From: Chryseobacterium sp. IHB B 17019
Lineage (GTDB): Bacteria; Bacteroidota; Bacteroidia; Flavobacteriales; Weeksellaceae
DNA length: 64,000 nucleotides
Assembly: GCF_001456155.1 (NCBI RefSeq)
Contig: NZ_CP013293.1
Location: 1,860,001-1,924,000, forward strand
Direction: 5' to 3'
Shown here: positions 52,499 through 61,338 of the stretch, piece by piece
How positions within the stretch are numbered: position 1 is the stretch's first letter
Layout of the letters: each line of letters opens with the position of its first letter
Position numbers and translations under genes: made by a program
Notes under the pieces: generated by a model
The model's database searches: none
What the model was told of the DNA's origin: nothing
What the model saw: the letters and a program-made list of their open reading frames with translations, nothing else

Positions 52499-53232
52499 AA
52501 GAAGATATTCTCCACAACCTTGAAATCATCAACCAAAGAATAAAATATGCCTGTGAAAAAGCCGGCAGAAATAGTGATGAAGTTAAATTATTACTGGCAA
52601 CAAAAACCGTTTCCGTCGAAAGAATTAAAATTGCTCTGAAAAACGGCCAAACATTAATTGCTGAAAACAAAGTTCAGGAATTAAAAGAAAAATATGAAGA
52701 TTTAAAAGATATTCCGCACGAAAATCATTTTATCGGACATCTTCAAACGAATAAAACAAAGGATATTTTAAAATATGATGTAAGTTGTGTTCAATCTCTT
52801 GACCGTTTGGATCTGGCTGAAAAACTTCACCAACGACTTTTGTTGGAAGGAAAAACAATGGATGTTTTAATTCAGGTGAATACTTCAAATGAGGAAAGTA
52901 AATTCGGAATTCATCCTGATAATGTTGTTGAATTGATAAAAAATGTTTCTAAATTGGATACTTTAAAAATTAAAGGCTTAATGACAATTGGCCTATTCAG
53001 TGTGGAAACTGAAAAAGTGAGAGCCTGTTTTAAACTATTGAAAAAATTACAGCAGGAAATCATCCAACAGAATATCCCGAATGTAGAAATGAAAGAACTT
53101 TCAATGGGAATGAGCGGTGATCTGGAAACTGCGATTGAGGAAGGTTCTACCATTGTAAGGGTCGGAACAGCAGTTTTTGGGACGAGGATTTATCCGGATT
53201 CTTATTATTGGGATGAAACATTAAATTTATAG
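52495..53232 (+). CDS. YggS-family PLP homeostasis protein
   Basis: Non-catalytic pyridoxal-phosphate-binding TIM-barrel protein of 245 residues (YggS/PLPBP). PLP lysine in LLLATKTVSVERI (Lys36), then AENKVQELKEKY, HFIGHLQTNKTKDILK, QVNTSNEESKFGI, GLMTIG, LSMGMSGDLETAIEEGSTIVRVGTAVFG, all standard. It buffers PLP and affects amino-acid metabolism. Its start overlaps the stop of the AAA gene. Confidence 0.95.
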   Translation: MKEDILHNLEIINQRIKYACEKAGRNSDEVKLLLATKTVSVERIKIALKNGQTLIAENKVQELKEKYEDLKDIPHENHFIGHLQTNKTKDILKYDVSCVQSLDRLDLAEKLHQRLLLEGKTMDVLIQVNTSNEESKFGIHPDNVVELIKNVSKLDTLKIKGLMTIGLFSVETEKVRACFKLLKKLQQEIIQQNIPNVEMKELSMGMSGDLETAIEEGSTIVRVGTAVFGTRIYPDSYYWDETLNL

Positions 53233-53261
53233 ATTAATCAAAAAAAGATCATGAAAATATT

Positions 53262-53873
53262 ATGAATAATACTCAAATAGAAGGAATTTACAATCAAACT
53301 TTTGGTGAATTGGCCCTTTTTTACAGGGATACAACTCTTTCAGAAAATTTGATCTCGAAATATCAAATCGGACAAATTTTAATTGAACGTGGATTTATTG
53401 ATATTACAGCGAAAGGTGGTGGCCTTGCAACAAATTTACGCTACTTAATAGCTTCCGCAAACGCAAAAGATGTTTCATTAATGATGCCCGAAACAGTAGA
53501 TTGTGGACATTTTATGCTAAAATCAAACACTTCCTTCAAGGTATTAGATATTTACAAAATCAGCAGTAAAACACAGGTATTACTTTTAGAAATTCCTGAA
53601 ACAGCAATTACTTTTTTCGCAAATTCAACTTCTAATATTGAAGAAAATATCATTAAAAAAGCGAGAGAAAACTTTGATAAAAATATCAATGAAGAGTTTC
53701 TTCCCGAATTGCAAAATCAGGAGTGGTTGAAAAGAACTGAATTTCCAATTGGAATGACAGACAAAGGTGAACTATTTTATCAGGATAAAAACGTTAAATC
53801 TACTTTGGAAACAAATAAAGTTGCCACTCAAACCCCATCTATCATGAAAAAACCATGGTGGAAATTTTGGTAG
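53262..53873 (+). CDS. hypothetical protein
   Basis: Not recognised. The 203-residue soluble protein shows a beta-type stretch (SKYQIGQILIERGFIDITAKGG, TSFKVLDIYKISSKTQVLLLEIPE) and a helical C-terminal half, ending in a Trp-rich tail (KKPWWKFW) that could bind a membrane or partner. It follows YggS by 29 bases in the same direction. No signal peptide. Confidence 0.75.
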   Translation: MNNTQIEGIYNQTFGELALFYRDTTLSENLISKYQIGQILIERGFIDITAKGGGLATNLRYLIASANAKDVSLMMPETVDCGHFMLKSNTSFKVLDIYKISSKTQVLLLEIPETAITFFANSTSNIEENIIKKARENFDKNINEEFLPELQNQEWLKRTEFPIGMTDKGELFYQDKNVKSTLETNKVATQTPSIMKKPWWKFW

Positions 53874-53963
53874 AAAGAATTTTATTCAAAAATAAAAGCA
53901 AAAACCATTCTAACTTCTTTTTCCATTCGGTCTAGAATCACCTCAAATTGCAAACCTTTATAA

Positions 53964-53994
53964 TAAAAAATCCCTCTCACAACCGAGAGGGATT
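53964..53994 (-). terminator. Rho-independent terminator of gcvP
   Basis: AATCCCTCTC/GAGAGGGATT perfect stem; on the minus strand a T tract follows. Located 23 bases past the gcvP stop. Confidence 0.85.
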
Positions 53995-54016
53995 CATTAT
54001 ATCTAAAAAAACTTAA

Positions 54017-56875
54017 TTACATATAAGCTTCAATCGGCTCACAAGTACAAACCAGATTTCTATCTCCGTAAGCTTCATCAACTCTGGAAACAGAAGCAAA
54101 GAATTTGTGATCTCTCACCCAATCCAGAGGATAGGCTGCTTTTTCTCTGCTGTATGGCTTATCCCAAGAATCGGAGATTACCATTTGTTCCGTATGAGGA
54201 GCGTTTTTCAATACGTTGTTTGTAGCATCGGCTTGTCCGTTTGCAATCTCGTCGATCTCATGTTTGATAGCAATTAATGCTTCTGCAAAACGATCAATTT
54301 CTGACTTGCTTTCAGATTCTGTAGGCTCGATCATTAATGTTCCTGCCACCGGGAAAGAAACTGTTGGAGCGTGGAAACCATAATCCATCAATCTTTTCGC
54401 CACATCAGCAACCTCAATTCCTAACGACTTAAACTGTCTGAAATCTACGATACACTCATGCGCTACTCTTCCCTCTGTATTTGAATATAAAATCGGGAAA
54501 TGCTCAGCTAAAATTTCTTTTAAATAATTAGCATTTAAGATTGCATGTTCAGTTGCTTTTTTCAACCCTGAAGTTCCTAACATTTTGATGTAAGCGTAAG
54601 AAATATTCAGGATCAAACCGGAACCGTAAGGTGCTGCAGAAATACCGTCGATAGCTTCTTTAGCTCCGATTCTGATGTTTGCGTTTGAAGGCAAGAAAGG
54701 AACCAAGTGCTTAGCCACACAGATTGGGCCAACTCCAGGACCTCCACCTCCGTGAGGAATGGCGAAAGTTTTGTGAAGATTCAAGTGACAAACGTCTGCT
54801 CCGATGTTTCCAGGGCTTGTATATCCTACCTGAGCGTTCATGTTCGCACCATCCATATATACTTGTCCGCCATGTTGGTGGATTAAGCTTGTAATTTCTT
54901 TAATGTTGGCATCGAAGAATCCGTAAGTTGACGGATACGTGATCATTACGCAAGATAAATTCTCAGAATGTTGTTCTGTTTTAGCTTTTAAGTCTTCGAA
55001 ATCAATTTCTCCGCTTTCAAGGTTTTTAACAACAACAATCTTCATTCCTGCCATTGCTGCAGAAGCCGGGTTGGTTCCGTGTGCAGACTGAGGGATTAAC
55101 ACTACATTTCTGTGGCCTTCACCTCTTGAAATATGATATTCTCTGATCACCATTAACCCAGCGTATTCTCCCTGAGCTCCGGAATTCGGCTGTAAAGAAG
55201 TTCCTGCGAAACCTGTAATTTCAGCTAAATCTTTTTCCAGTTCACGGATCATTTCCTGATAACCTTCAGCCTGGTCAACCGGTACAAACGGGTGAACACT
55301 TCCCCAATTGTCCCAAGAAAGTGGTAACATTTGAGTCGCTGCGTTCAACTTCATCGTACAAGAACCTAAAGAAATCATTGAATGTGTTAATGATAAATCT
55401 TTTCTTTCCAGACGCTTGATGTAACGCATCAATTCAGTCTCCGTGTGATATTTGTTGAATACTTCTTCCGTAAGAATTTCGTCTTTTCTTAAATTCTCTT
55501 CCGGAATGCTGTATCCTTCTTTTATTTCTAATTTGAAAGTCTGCTTATCTTTAAACTGAGCAAAAGAAGCCATCAGAACATTTAATTTCTCCAATGTTGT
55601 ACTTTCGTTGATCGCGATGCTTACTACACCTTCTGTGAAATAGTTTAGATTCAATCTGTGATCAAGCATCATTCTCATCAATCTTCCTTTCTCATCTTCG
55701 CTCATCATGATTTTTACCGTATCGAAAATCGGCTCTTCAACAGCTTCGTATCCTAAAGCTTTAAGACCGTTCTTCAAAGCATTTGCTTTAAAGTGAATCT
55801 GATCAGCGATATAGTTTAACCCTTTCGGACCGTGATAAACAGCATACATTCCAGCCATTACCGCCAAAAGAACCTGAGCTGTACAGATGTTTGAAGTCGC
55901 TCTTTCTCTTTTAATGTGCTGCTCTCTCGTTTGCAAAGCCATTCTCAATGCACGTCTTCCGTACATATCCTGAGAAACCCCGATGATTCTTCCCGGAATA
56001 TCTCTTTTATAATCTTCTTTACAAGCGAAAAATGCTGCGTGAGGACCTCCGTAACCCAATGGAATACCAAATCTCTGCGTAGTTCCTACGGCACAGTCGG
56101 CGCCCATGGAAGCAGGAGATTTTAATTTAACCAAAGCCATCGGATCACAGGCAACAGCTACCTGAAGATCTAATTTTTTATATTCAACAATATTTTCAGT
56201 GTAATCTAAAACAATTCCGTTTTTTCCTGGATATTGCAATAAAACTCCATAATATGTTTCGTCAAACTGGTGGGTTTTGTGGTCACCTTCAACGATTTCG
56301 ATGTCTAAACCTTCTGCTTTTGTTTTTAAAACAGAAACCGTTTGAGGCAAAACAAGATCAGAAATGAAGAATTTGTTTGCGTTTGCTTTTTTCTGGTCTT
56401 TCGTTCTGTTGCTGAAAAACATGTGCATTGCTTCTGCAGCAGCCGTAGATTCATCTAATAATGAAGCATTTGCCAATGCAAAACCTGTAAGATCACACAC
56501 AACAGTCTGGAAATTAAGAAGAGCTTCCAATCTTCCCTGCGCTATTTCCGCCTGATAAGGTGTATAAGCCGTATACCAGCTCGGATTTTCAAAAATATTC
56601 CTCTGAATAGCCGATGGCAACAATGTATTGTGATATCCGAAACCGATGTAGCTTGTATAATCAGTATTTTTCGATGCCAATTCCTTAGAATGGATAAGCA
56701 TTTCGTATTCTGAAAGCGGTTCTGAGATCTCAAGATCTTTTTCTAAACGGATAGAAGAAGGGATGGTTTGAGAGATGAGCTCTTCGATACTTGAAACGCC
56801 AACTTTTTCCAACATCGCCTGTTTATCGGCTTCATTTAAGGAAATGTGACGGCTCACAAACTGTTCTGTATTCAT
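54017..56875 (-). CDS. gcvP: glycine dehydrogenase (decarboxylating), P-protein
   Basis: PLP-dependent P-protein of the glycine cleavage system, 952 residues in single-chain form, releasing CO2 from glycine and passing aminomethyl to H-protein. The N-terminal half has YIGFGYHNTLLPSAI and NPSWYTAYTPYQAEI. The C-terminal half has GAQGEYAGLMVI, HGTNPASAAMAGM and the PLP lysine in HLNLHKTFAIPHGGGGPG. No gcvT or gcvH is adjacent, so the system is dispersed. I looked for a glycine riboswitch upstream and saw none. Confidence 0.96.
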   Translation of the reverse strand: MNTEQFVSRHISLNEADKQAMLEKVGVSSIEELISQTIPSSIRLEKDLEISEPLSEYEMLIHSKELASKNTDYTSYIGFGYHNTLLPSAIQRNIFENPSWYTAYTPYQAEIAQGRLEALLNFQTVVCDLTGFALANASLLDESTAAAEAMHMFFSNRTKDQKKANANKFFISDLVLPQTVSVLKTKAEGLDIEIVEGDHKTHQFDETYYGVLLQYPGKNGIVLDYTENIVEYKKLDLQVAVACDPMALVKLKSPASMGADCAVGTTQRFGIPLGYGGPHAAFFACKEDYKRDIPGRIIGVSQDMYGRRALRMALQTREQHIKRERATSNICTAQVLLAVMAGMYAVYHGPKGLNYIADQIHFKANALKNGLKALGYEAVEEPIFDTVKIMMSEDEKGRLMRMMLDHRLNLNYFTEGVVSIAINESTTLEKLNVLMASFAQFKDKQTFKLEIKEGYSIPEENLRKDEILTEEVFNKYHTETELMRYIKRLERKDLSLTHSMISLGSCTMKLNAATQMLPLSWDNWGSVHPFVPVDQAEGYQEMIRELEKDLAEITGFAGTSLQPNSGAQGEYAGLMVIREYHISRGEGHRNVVLIPQSAHGTNPASAAMAGMKIVVVKNLESGEIDFEDLKAKTEQHSENLSCVMITYPSTYGFFDANIKEITSLIHQHGGQVYMDGANMNAQVGYTSPGNIGADVCHLNLHKTFAIPHGGGGPGVGPICVAKHLVPFLPSNANIRIGAKEAIDGISAAPYGSGLILNISYAYIKMLGTSGLKKATEHAILNANYLKEILAEHFPILYSNTEGRVAHECIVDFRQFKSLGIEVADVAKRLMDYGFHAPTVSFPVAGTLMIEPTESESKSEIDRFAEALIAIKHEIDEIANGQADATNNVLKNAPHTEQMVISDSWDKPYSREKAAYPLDWVRDHKFFASVSRVDEAYGDRNLVCTCEPIEAYM

Positions 56876-57324
56876 TTTTATTTATTAGATTTTGTTTGTA
56901 AAAAAAGATTGGTAAAATTACGATTTTTTACAAGATTGCACAAGAGCGAAAAATTATCAAAAAAGCAAAGAATGAATGATATAGGTTTTAAGATTAATGG
57001 CTTTTTATTATTTTTCTGCTTAAAATTCAATTTATTTTTTTTTAGCCTAATTCTAGATTTTATTACAGATACTTTATCGAACAAAGAAAATTTTTCCTGA
57101 TAAAATAATTACATCTAATTGAAATTCTCATTAACCTTCTTTTTACAAAAAATCATATACAATTATGGTTTAAAAATATTTTGTAGTTTCACAAATCACA
57201 CATAAAATATTGAAAAACAGTATTTTAATTTAAATTTTAAAATCTAATTAAATTTTTATTTAAAACATAAAACTTGATTTACTTTTTTAAGTTGATTCAA
57301 ATTTTATCTAAAAGAAACGCAAAT

Positions 57325-58503
57325 ATGAAAAAACACAAGAAGCTGTTCGCTTTATTGATGATCATTTTATTATTACCATCCAAATGGTCGGCACAAATTA
57401 CGCTGACAAAAAGCAAAGCAGAAGATAAAAATGAATGGGAATTATATCTTAAAGGGTTTATACAGACAGATTACACCGTTGATTTTCAGGATATGAAATC
57501 TATCGAAGGATTTGCTGCACAGTCCATTACAATTCCTCAACGGAATATCGCGAGCAGTAATTTCAGTGTAAAGCAATCTCAGATCGGACTGGGAATCAAG
57601 CAGAAAAACCCAAAAGGTGACGATAATTTTTCGGCTTACATCGAAATTGATTTGTACGGCCCAAACAGAACTACCGCTCCCCGCTTCCGACAAGGCTATA
57701 TTAAATGGAATAAATGGCTCGCCGGACAAACCTGGAGTAATTTTTCCGACACTGAAATTTTTCCCAATATTTTTGATTTTATCGGACCTGATGGACTGTT
57801 ATTCAGCAGAAGAATGCAGGTTCGATATTCCACTAAAATTTCTTCGAAAGAAGATCTTTCATTTTCTCTGGAAGATCCGAATTCACCAAGTATTTCACTT
57901 CCCGTCGATTCTCTGGAATGGAAGAAAAGAGCCGTCATTCCTACCTTTACAGCAATGTATCGCTACGGTAATGAGAAAGATTATATAAAAGCCGGAGCGC
58001 TTATTTCGCCTATTAGCTATGACATGCGATACCTCCCTGATGAAGCATATCAGACGAAAACGATGCTTGGGTGGGGTGGAATGATCTCTGCGAGGCGATA
58101 TATTACTGATAAAAATAGTTTCAGGTTTCAGACTTCTTATGGAAAAGGATACGCAACTAACAACAGCGACCTCAATGGTGAAGAGTATGATGCTGTGCCG
58201 AATCCCGCTAACCGAAATATTCTGGAAACCCTGGCTCTTTTTAATATTGTTGGTATGTATGAACACTGGTGGAATGAAGAATGGTCTTCGGTGGCGTATA
58301 TCAGCTATTCCAGTATTGGAAAAAAAGACTATGTTCCGAAAGATATGGCGAAAAATTTTCAAAATGCAGGACTTAATATTGTTTTCCAGCCTTTTAAAAA
58401 ATTGCGGATGGGAGTTGAAGGGAATTACGGAAGAGTAAAAATTTTTGATGGTCGACAAGCTTACGCGTGGAGAATTCAGGCGTCAACGGCATTAAGCTTT
58501 TAA
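57325..58503 (+). CDS. DcaP-like trimeric porin
   Basis: Outer-membrane porin of 392 residues from MKKHKKLFALLMIILLL, chosen because it starts the signal peptide ending KWSAQ. The frame opens 17 codons earlier without a plausible start context. The barrel has the DcaP/PF19577-type phrases ELYLKGFIQTDYTVDFQDM, NFSAYIEIDLYG, RFRQGYIKWNKWLAGQTWSNFSD, and ends in aromatic ASTALSF. DcaP porins take up small organic acids or dicarboxylates; the substrate here is not known. Confidence 0.85.
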   Translation: MKKHKKLFALLMIILLLPSKWSAQITLTKSKAEDKNEWELYLKGFIQTDYTVDFQDMKSIEGFAAQSITIPQRNIASSNFSVKQSQIGLGIKQKNPKGDDNFSAYIEIDLYGPNRTTAPRFRQGYIKWNKWLAGQTWSNFSDTEIFPNIFDFIGPDGLLFSRRMQVRYSTKISSKEDLSFSLEDPNSPSISLPVDSLEWKKRAVIPTFTAMYRYGNEKDYIKAGALISPISYDMRYLPDEAYQTKTMLGWGGMISARRYITDKNSFRFQTSYGKGYATNNSDLNGEEYDAVPNPANRNILETLALFNIVGMYEHWWNEEWSSVAYISYSSIGKKDYVPKDMAKNFQNAGLNIVFQPFKKLRMGVEGNYGRVKIFDGRQAYAWRIQASTALSF

Positions 58504-58583
58504 TTTAAATCAATGATAAACTGTTAATTATCAGCTTTAAAATAATTTGTGCAAATTTATTATCTGTATTTATTCTAAATTAA

Positions 58584-58591
58584 TATATTTG
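58584..58591 (+). promoter_or_regulatory. -7 element of the Cys/Lys-rich small gene
   Basis: TATATTTG, five bases before the ATG at 58596, giving an unusually short or absent leader. No TTG at 19 bases. Confidence 0.4.
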
Positions 58592-58595
58592 CAGC

Positions 58596-58751
58596 ATGAA
58601 TATGATTGTCCCTTTCAAAGTACCACCTTTGGCACCTGCTTTTTCAATAAATACTGAAGAAATGTATTGTGGCGACAAGAAATCTTGCTGCAAGAAATTC
58701 AAAAAAGGAAAAAGATGTAAAAAGTGTCCGGGAAGGAAGAAAATGGCTTAA
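58596..58751 (+). CDS. 51-residue Cys/Lys-rich small protein
   Basis: Short frame read directly: [20 protein letters not shown], then [20 protein letters not shown] and [11 protein letters not shown]. Five cysteines in the second half (C, CC, C..C) with many lysines suggest a zinc- or nucleic-acid-binding microprotein. Its last four bases overlap the stop of the convergent DnaJ-like gene. Not recognised as a named family; translation is supported only by the -7 element and the biased composition. Confidence 0.62.
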   Translation: MNMIVPFKVPPLAPAFSINTEEMYCGDKKSCCKKFKKGKRCKKCPGRKKMA

Positions 58752-59398
58752 TTGCTGAAACTTTTTATTAAGAAATAAGTCGCCAAAACTATTAATACAA
58801 TCGCCACAAATATTTTCATTATTTTTGGCTGACCATGCGGATTTGCAACTGTTCTCGGTTGCGACTTGAATAATTCTTCCGCTTTATCCCTGAATTTTTC
58901 ACCTTCAGTTTCAAAAACTTCTGTAATTGTTATTCCCTGAACAACCGTTTTATGTAACAACGAATTCGTAGCATGAAGTAAAATCTGGAATTTTCCGTCC
59001 TTGAATTCCGTTATTTTAAAAATTCTTTCACCGTAAGGTTTTTCCAGTCCGAAAGGTAAAACTTTCACTACATCAGCATTCTGAGTCTGCCAGTTGATGA
59101 TAATCTCCTCTCCTTTTTTTGCATGAATTTTATTCGCCGTAAAAGTTTTTATGGAAGGCGGAACATTATACCTGAAACTTTTCTGTTGACTTTCTAAATT
59201 CTGGTCGTAAGTATATCTTTTACTTTTGTCGCTCAATGTTTCGTAAGCTTCCTGAATTTCGCGGAAACGGTCTGCAAAGAAGTCATCATTTTCGTTTTTG
59301 TCGGGGTGATATTTTAGCGATAGTTTTCTATAAGCTTTTTTGATGTCTTCTTCCGAAGCATCATGAGAAATCCCAAGAAAATAGTAGTAATCTTTCAT
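58748..59398 (-). CDS. membrane-anchored DnaJ-domain protein
   Basis: Protein of 216 residues from [15 protein letters not shown], the normal J-domain start; the open frame continues 41 codons upstream through a repeat and is not believable. The J domain (1-70) has the HPD motif in [12 protein letters not shown] beta-sandwich follows ([22 protein letters not shown]), and a membrane segment ends the protein ([19 protein letters not shown]). It lacks the zinc finger of DnaJ, so it is a class C co-chaperone for a membrane-linked Hsp70 task. Confidence 0.88.
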   Translation of the reverse strand: MKDYYYFLGISHDASEEDIKKAYRKLSLKYHPDKNENDDFFADRFREIQEAYETLSDKSKRYTYDQNLESQQKSFRYNVPPSIKTFTANKIHAKKGEEIIINWQTQNADVVKVLPFGLEKPYGERIFKITEFKDGKFQILLHATNSLLHKTVVQGITITEVFETEGEKFRDKAEELFKSQPRTVANPHGQPKIMKIFVAIVLIVLATYFLIKSFSN

Positions 59399-59453
59399 TG
59401 AACTGTACAAAAATAAGGATTTTGTGATTGTGAACAAGCGATGCAATCTGTTT

Positions 59454-59530
59454 TTTAACGTAAAGTTCGCGAAGTTTTCTTTAAAATTATTGTGGATGTT
59501 TTTTGTTCGAAGGCGTTTCACTCAGCGAAG
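59454..59530. repeat. AACGCAAAGTTCGC/ACTCAGCGAAG repeat, copy 2
   Basis: TTTAACGTAAAGTTCGC at the left and ACTCAGCGAAG at 59520-59530, the same landmarks as at 16242. It is followed by GCTTCGCTTTGCTCGC and TATGACAAA (59538-59562), a phrase common in REP-like sequences. Confidence 0.7.
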
Positions 59531-59579
59531 GATGATTGCTTCGCTTTGCTCGCTATGACAAACATTAATAAGAACGACC

Positions 59580-59694
59580 GCTACCCTAGCCCCGATAGGA
59601 ACGGTTACCCCGGAACTTGTGTTGGAGAGTTGGTGGGATATGGTGTTGGAGGCCGTTGGCGTGAGGAGTATGAGTGGATAGCGGGAAAAGCTAC
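59580..59694. repeat. CTAGCCCCGAT-type element
   Basis: Starts GCTACCCTAGCCCCGATAGG and closes GGATAGCGGGAAAAGCTAC; I recognise this pairing of ends as a recurrent intergenic element in Flavobacteriia. The variable middle is G/T-rich. It may be a structured RNA or mobile repeat; no protein is encoded. Confidence 0.6.
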
Positions 59695-59701
59695 AAATAA
59701 A

Positions 59702-59733
59702 GGCTTGAAGAAGGAAGGTGGAAGCTTGAAGTT
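59702..59733 (+). repeat. degenerate heptad array
   Basis: GGCTTGAAGAAGGAAGGTGG and onward can be split into seven-base units GCTTGAA, GAAGGAA, GGTGGAA, GCTTGAA. Same unit type as the post-stop arrays, but here no gene stop precedes it. Confidence 0.55.
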
Positions 59734-59782
59734 TATATGATTGAGATATTTTGGGATTATCGCTCTTCACAATGATATAAAA

Positions 59783-59821
59783 AATTTGGGTTCGGGAAGC
59801 AAAGCTTCCCGAACCCAAATT
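59783..59821. repeat. perfect 18-bp inverted repeat with AAA loop
   Basis: AATTTGGGTTCGGGAAGC-AAA and its exact complement. The apex GAAGC-AAA-GCTTC reads GCTTTGC on the other strand, as in the hairpin at 38746. It lies 28 bases past the stop of the 90-residue gene. Confidence 0.9.
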
Positions 59822-59849
59822 AACAATTTCAATTTAGCTACTTTCTATA

Positions 59850-60122
59850 TTATGCTTCCGCAATATTTTCTTTTTTGTTGAATCCTCTGTGGTGGCATCT
59901 TGAAGCGAATTCTTTTTTGAATTTCCCTTTCAGTTCCTGGTATTTTTCTTCGTCCATTTCTCTGATTTTATCAGCCAATCCGAAAGGTGATTTTTCTTTG
60001 ATTCCGTATTCTTCAAAAATACCTTTTACAAATCTTTTTCTTTCGATTGCTTTTTTTGCGATCATCGCAACTCCCGCTACTGCTAAAGCTCCCAGAGCTC
60101 CTTTTAATACTGAATTTTTCAT
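59850..60122 (-). CDS. small membrane-anchored hypothetical protein
   Basis: Not recognised. The 90-residue protein has one N-terminal Ala/Gly-rich membrane segment (LKGALGALAVAGVAMIA) and a charged helical tail with DEEKYQELKGKFKKEFASRCHHRGF. The motif around FASRCHHRGF parallels WKDRCSGGFF at the end of the next gene upstream. Third gene after the ECF sigma factor and possibly part of its regulon or control. Confidence 0.72.
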   Translation of the reverse strand: MKNSVLKGALGALAVAGVAMIAKKAIERKRFVKGIFEEYGIKEKSPFGLADKIREMDEEKYQELKGKFKKEFASRCHHRGFNKKENIAEA

Positions 60123-60210
60123 TTTCTTAAATTTTAAATTTTACTACTTCTTTGTTTTTTATAAAGACGAATAGACTTTAAATTTTACTTTACTACTTCT
60201 AAAATTTTTA

Positions 60211-60552
60211 TTATTCGTTTGTTTTATTTCTGTTGAAAAAACCGCCTGAGCATCTGTCTTTCCAGACTTCTTTGAACTTTTCTCTTTCTTCGGGAGACAG
60301 ATTCATCATTCTTTCTCTCATCATTTTCTTTTCCTTAAATTCCCGTACTCCTTTTCCAAAATGAAATCCTCCGAAAAGTATCTTGCTTAAAACCAATACT
60401 CCCATTGCCTGCCAATATGTTATCGATTTTACGCCTAAAATTTCGGGAAGAAGATGATTCCAAAGAGCCATGACAATCCATGTAACTCCCAGAAAAATCA
60501 ACGGCGGACATAATATTAAAAAAATCCAGCCTTTTTTGTGTTTATGATTCAT
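60211..60552 (-). CDS. two-pass membrane protein with LSPEER motif
   Basis: Not recognised. Two membrane segments (WIFLILCPPLIFLGVTWIVMALW and ITYWQAMGVLVLSKILFGGF) fill most of the first 75 residues of 113. The cytoplasmic tail reads MMNLSPEEREKFKEVWKDRC, similar in style to Spy/CpxP-type helices, with a single Cys. It follows the sigma-factor gene by 13 bases, so it is the position where an anti-sigma protein is often found. Confidence 0.72.
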   Translation of the reverse strand: MNHKHKKGWIFLILCPPLIFLGVTWIVMALWNHLLPEILGVKSITYWQAMGVLVLSKILFGGFHFGKGVREFKEKKMMRERMMNLSPEEREKFKEVWKDRCSGGFFNRNKTNE

Positions 60553-60565
60553 ATTTTTCTTTTTA

Positions 60566-61144
60566 CTAACTATTTAAATCTTCGTATAATTTTCTCAATC
60601 TGTTTCTCAAATGCTTGATGGCATAATTTTTCCGACTAATAATGGTCTTGATGTTTTCGCCATGTTCATCGGCAATTTCCTGGAGGGTTTTGTCGTTGAG
60701 TTCATTTTCTACGTAGACCAACCTTTGTTTTTCCGGTAATTCATCCAAAGCTTCAAAGAGCTTTTTCCAGATTTCATCCTGAAACATCCTCACTTCCGGG
60801 CCCGCGCTTTCATCCATCAGTAAAATATCCTTGATGGAAAAATCTCCGTCTTCATCTTCGTAGACAAAATCTTCAAGATTTTCGGTTTTCTTTTTGCGGT
60901 ATTTGTCTGTGATTTTATTCGCTGTAACCCTGTACAGCCAACCGCCAACGTTCACAATCTCAGAAAGATTGGTAAGACTACTGAACTGATACCACACCTC
61001 CTGCAGAATATCTTCCGCATCCTCCGTGTTTTTCACTTTCGGACGAATGTACGACATCAGCTTTCCTCCGTACTTTGAAACGGTCTGAGAGATGATATTT
61101 TCCTTCTCCTTCTGTGGCATTGTTATTTTTTCGACAACCTCCAT
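60566..61144 (-). CDS. ECF RNA polymerase sigma factor
   Basis: Extracytoplasmic-function sigma factor of 192 residues with region 2 (SYIRPKVKNTEDAEDILQEVWYQF, GGWLYRVTANKITDKYRKK) and region 4 (LDELPEKQRLVYVENELNDKTLQEIADEHGENIKTIISRKNYAIKHLRNRL). The linker is acidic. No FecR or zinc-binding anti-sigma domain is encoded nearby; two small membrane proteins follow in the same operon instead. An atypical control arrangement is likely. Confidence 0.92.
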   Translation of the reverse strand: MEVVEKITMPQKEKENIISQTVSKYGGKLMSYIRPKVKNTEDAEDILQEVWYQFSSLTNLSEIVNVGGWLYRVTANKITDKYRKKKTENLEDFVYEDEDGDFSIKDILLMDESAGPEVRMFQDEIWKKLFEALDELPEKQRLVYVENELNDKTLQEIADEHGENIKTIISRKNYAIKHLRNRLRKLYEDLNS

Positions 61145-61272
61145 ATTGCTAAGACGGCTGTACTTTTTGTTTTACTTTAATAAATTTAAAATATTTTTTT
61201 ATTTCCCGAATTATACAATAAAAATACTAAGTTATCTTTCCTGAAAAATATCCATATAATGTATCTTTTAAT

Positions 61273-61306
61273 AAAAAAACAGCTTATAAGTCGAGACCTA
61301 TAAGCT
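61273..61306 (-). terminator. terminator of the aspartyl protease gene
   Basis: AGCTTATAAGTC/GACCTATAAGCT, one mismatch, with a T tract on the minus strand. Located 33 bases past the stop. Confidence 0.75.
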
Positions 61307-61338
61307 ACTAAAAAAATTTTATAAAATATTAAATCAAA

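Noticed and set aside
56876..57324. Possible glycine riboswitch upstream of gcvP
   Set aside because: No tandem aptamer-like conserved purine motifs are visible; the region is AT-rich and featureless.
59492..59818. Frames on both strands of 82 and 98 codons between the DnaJ-like gene and the 90-residue gene
   Set aside because: They consist of dispersed repeats; phrases such as HSEQSEAIILR are typical translation artefacts of such repeats.
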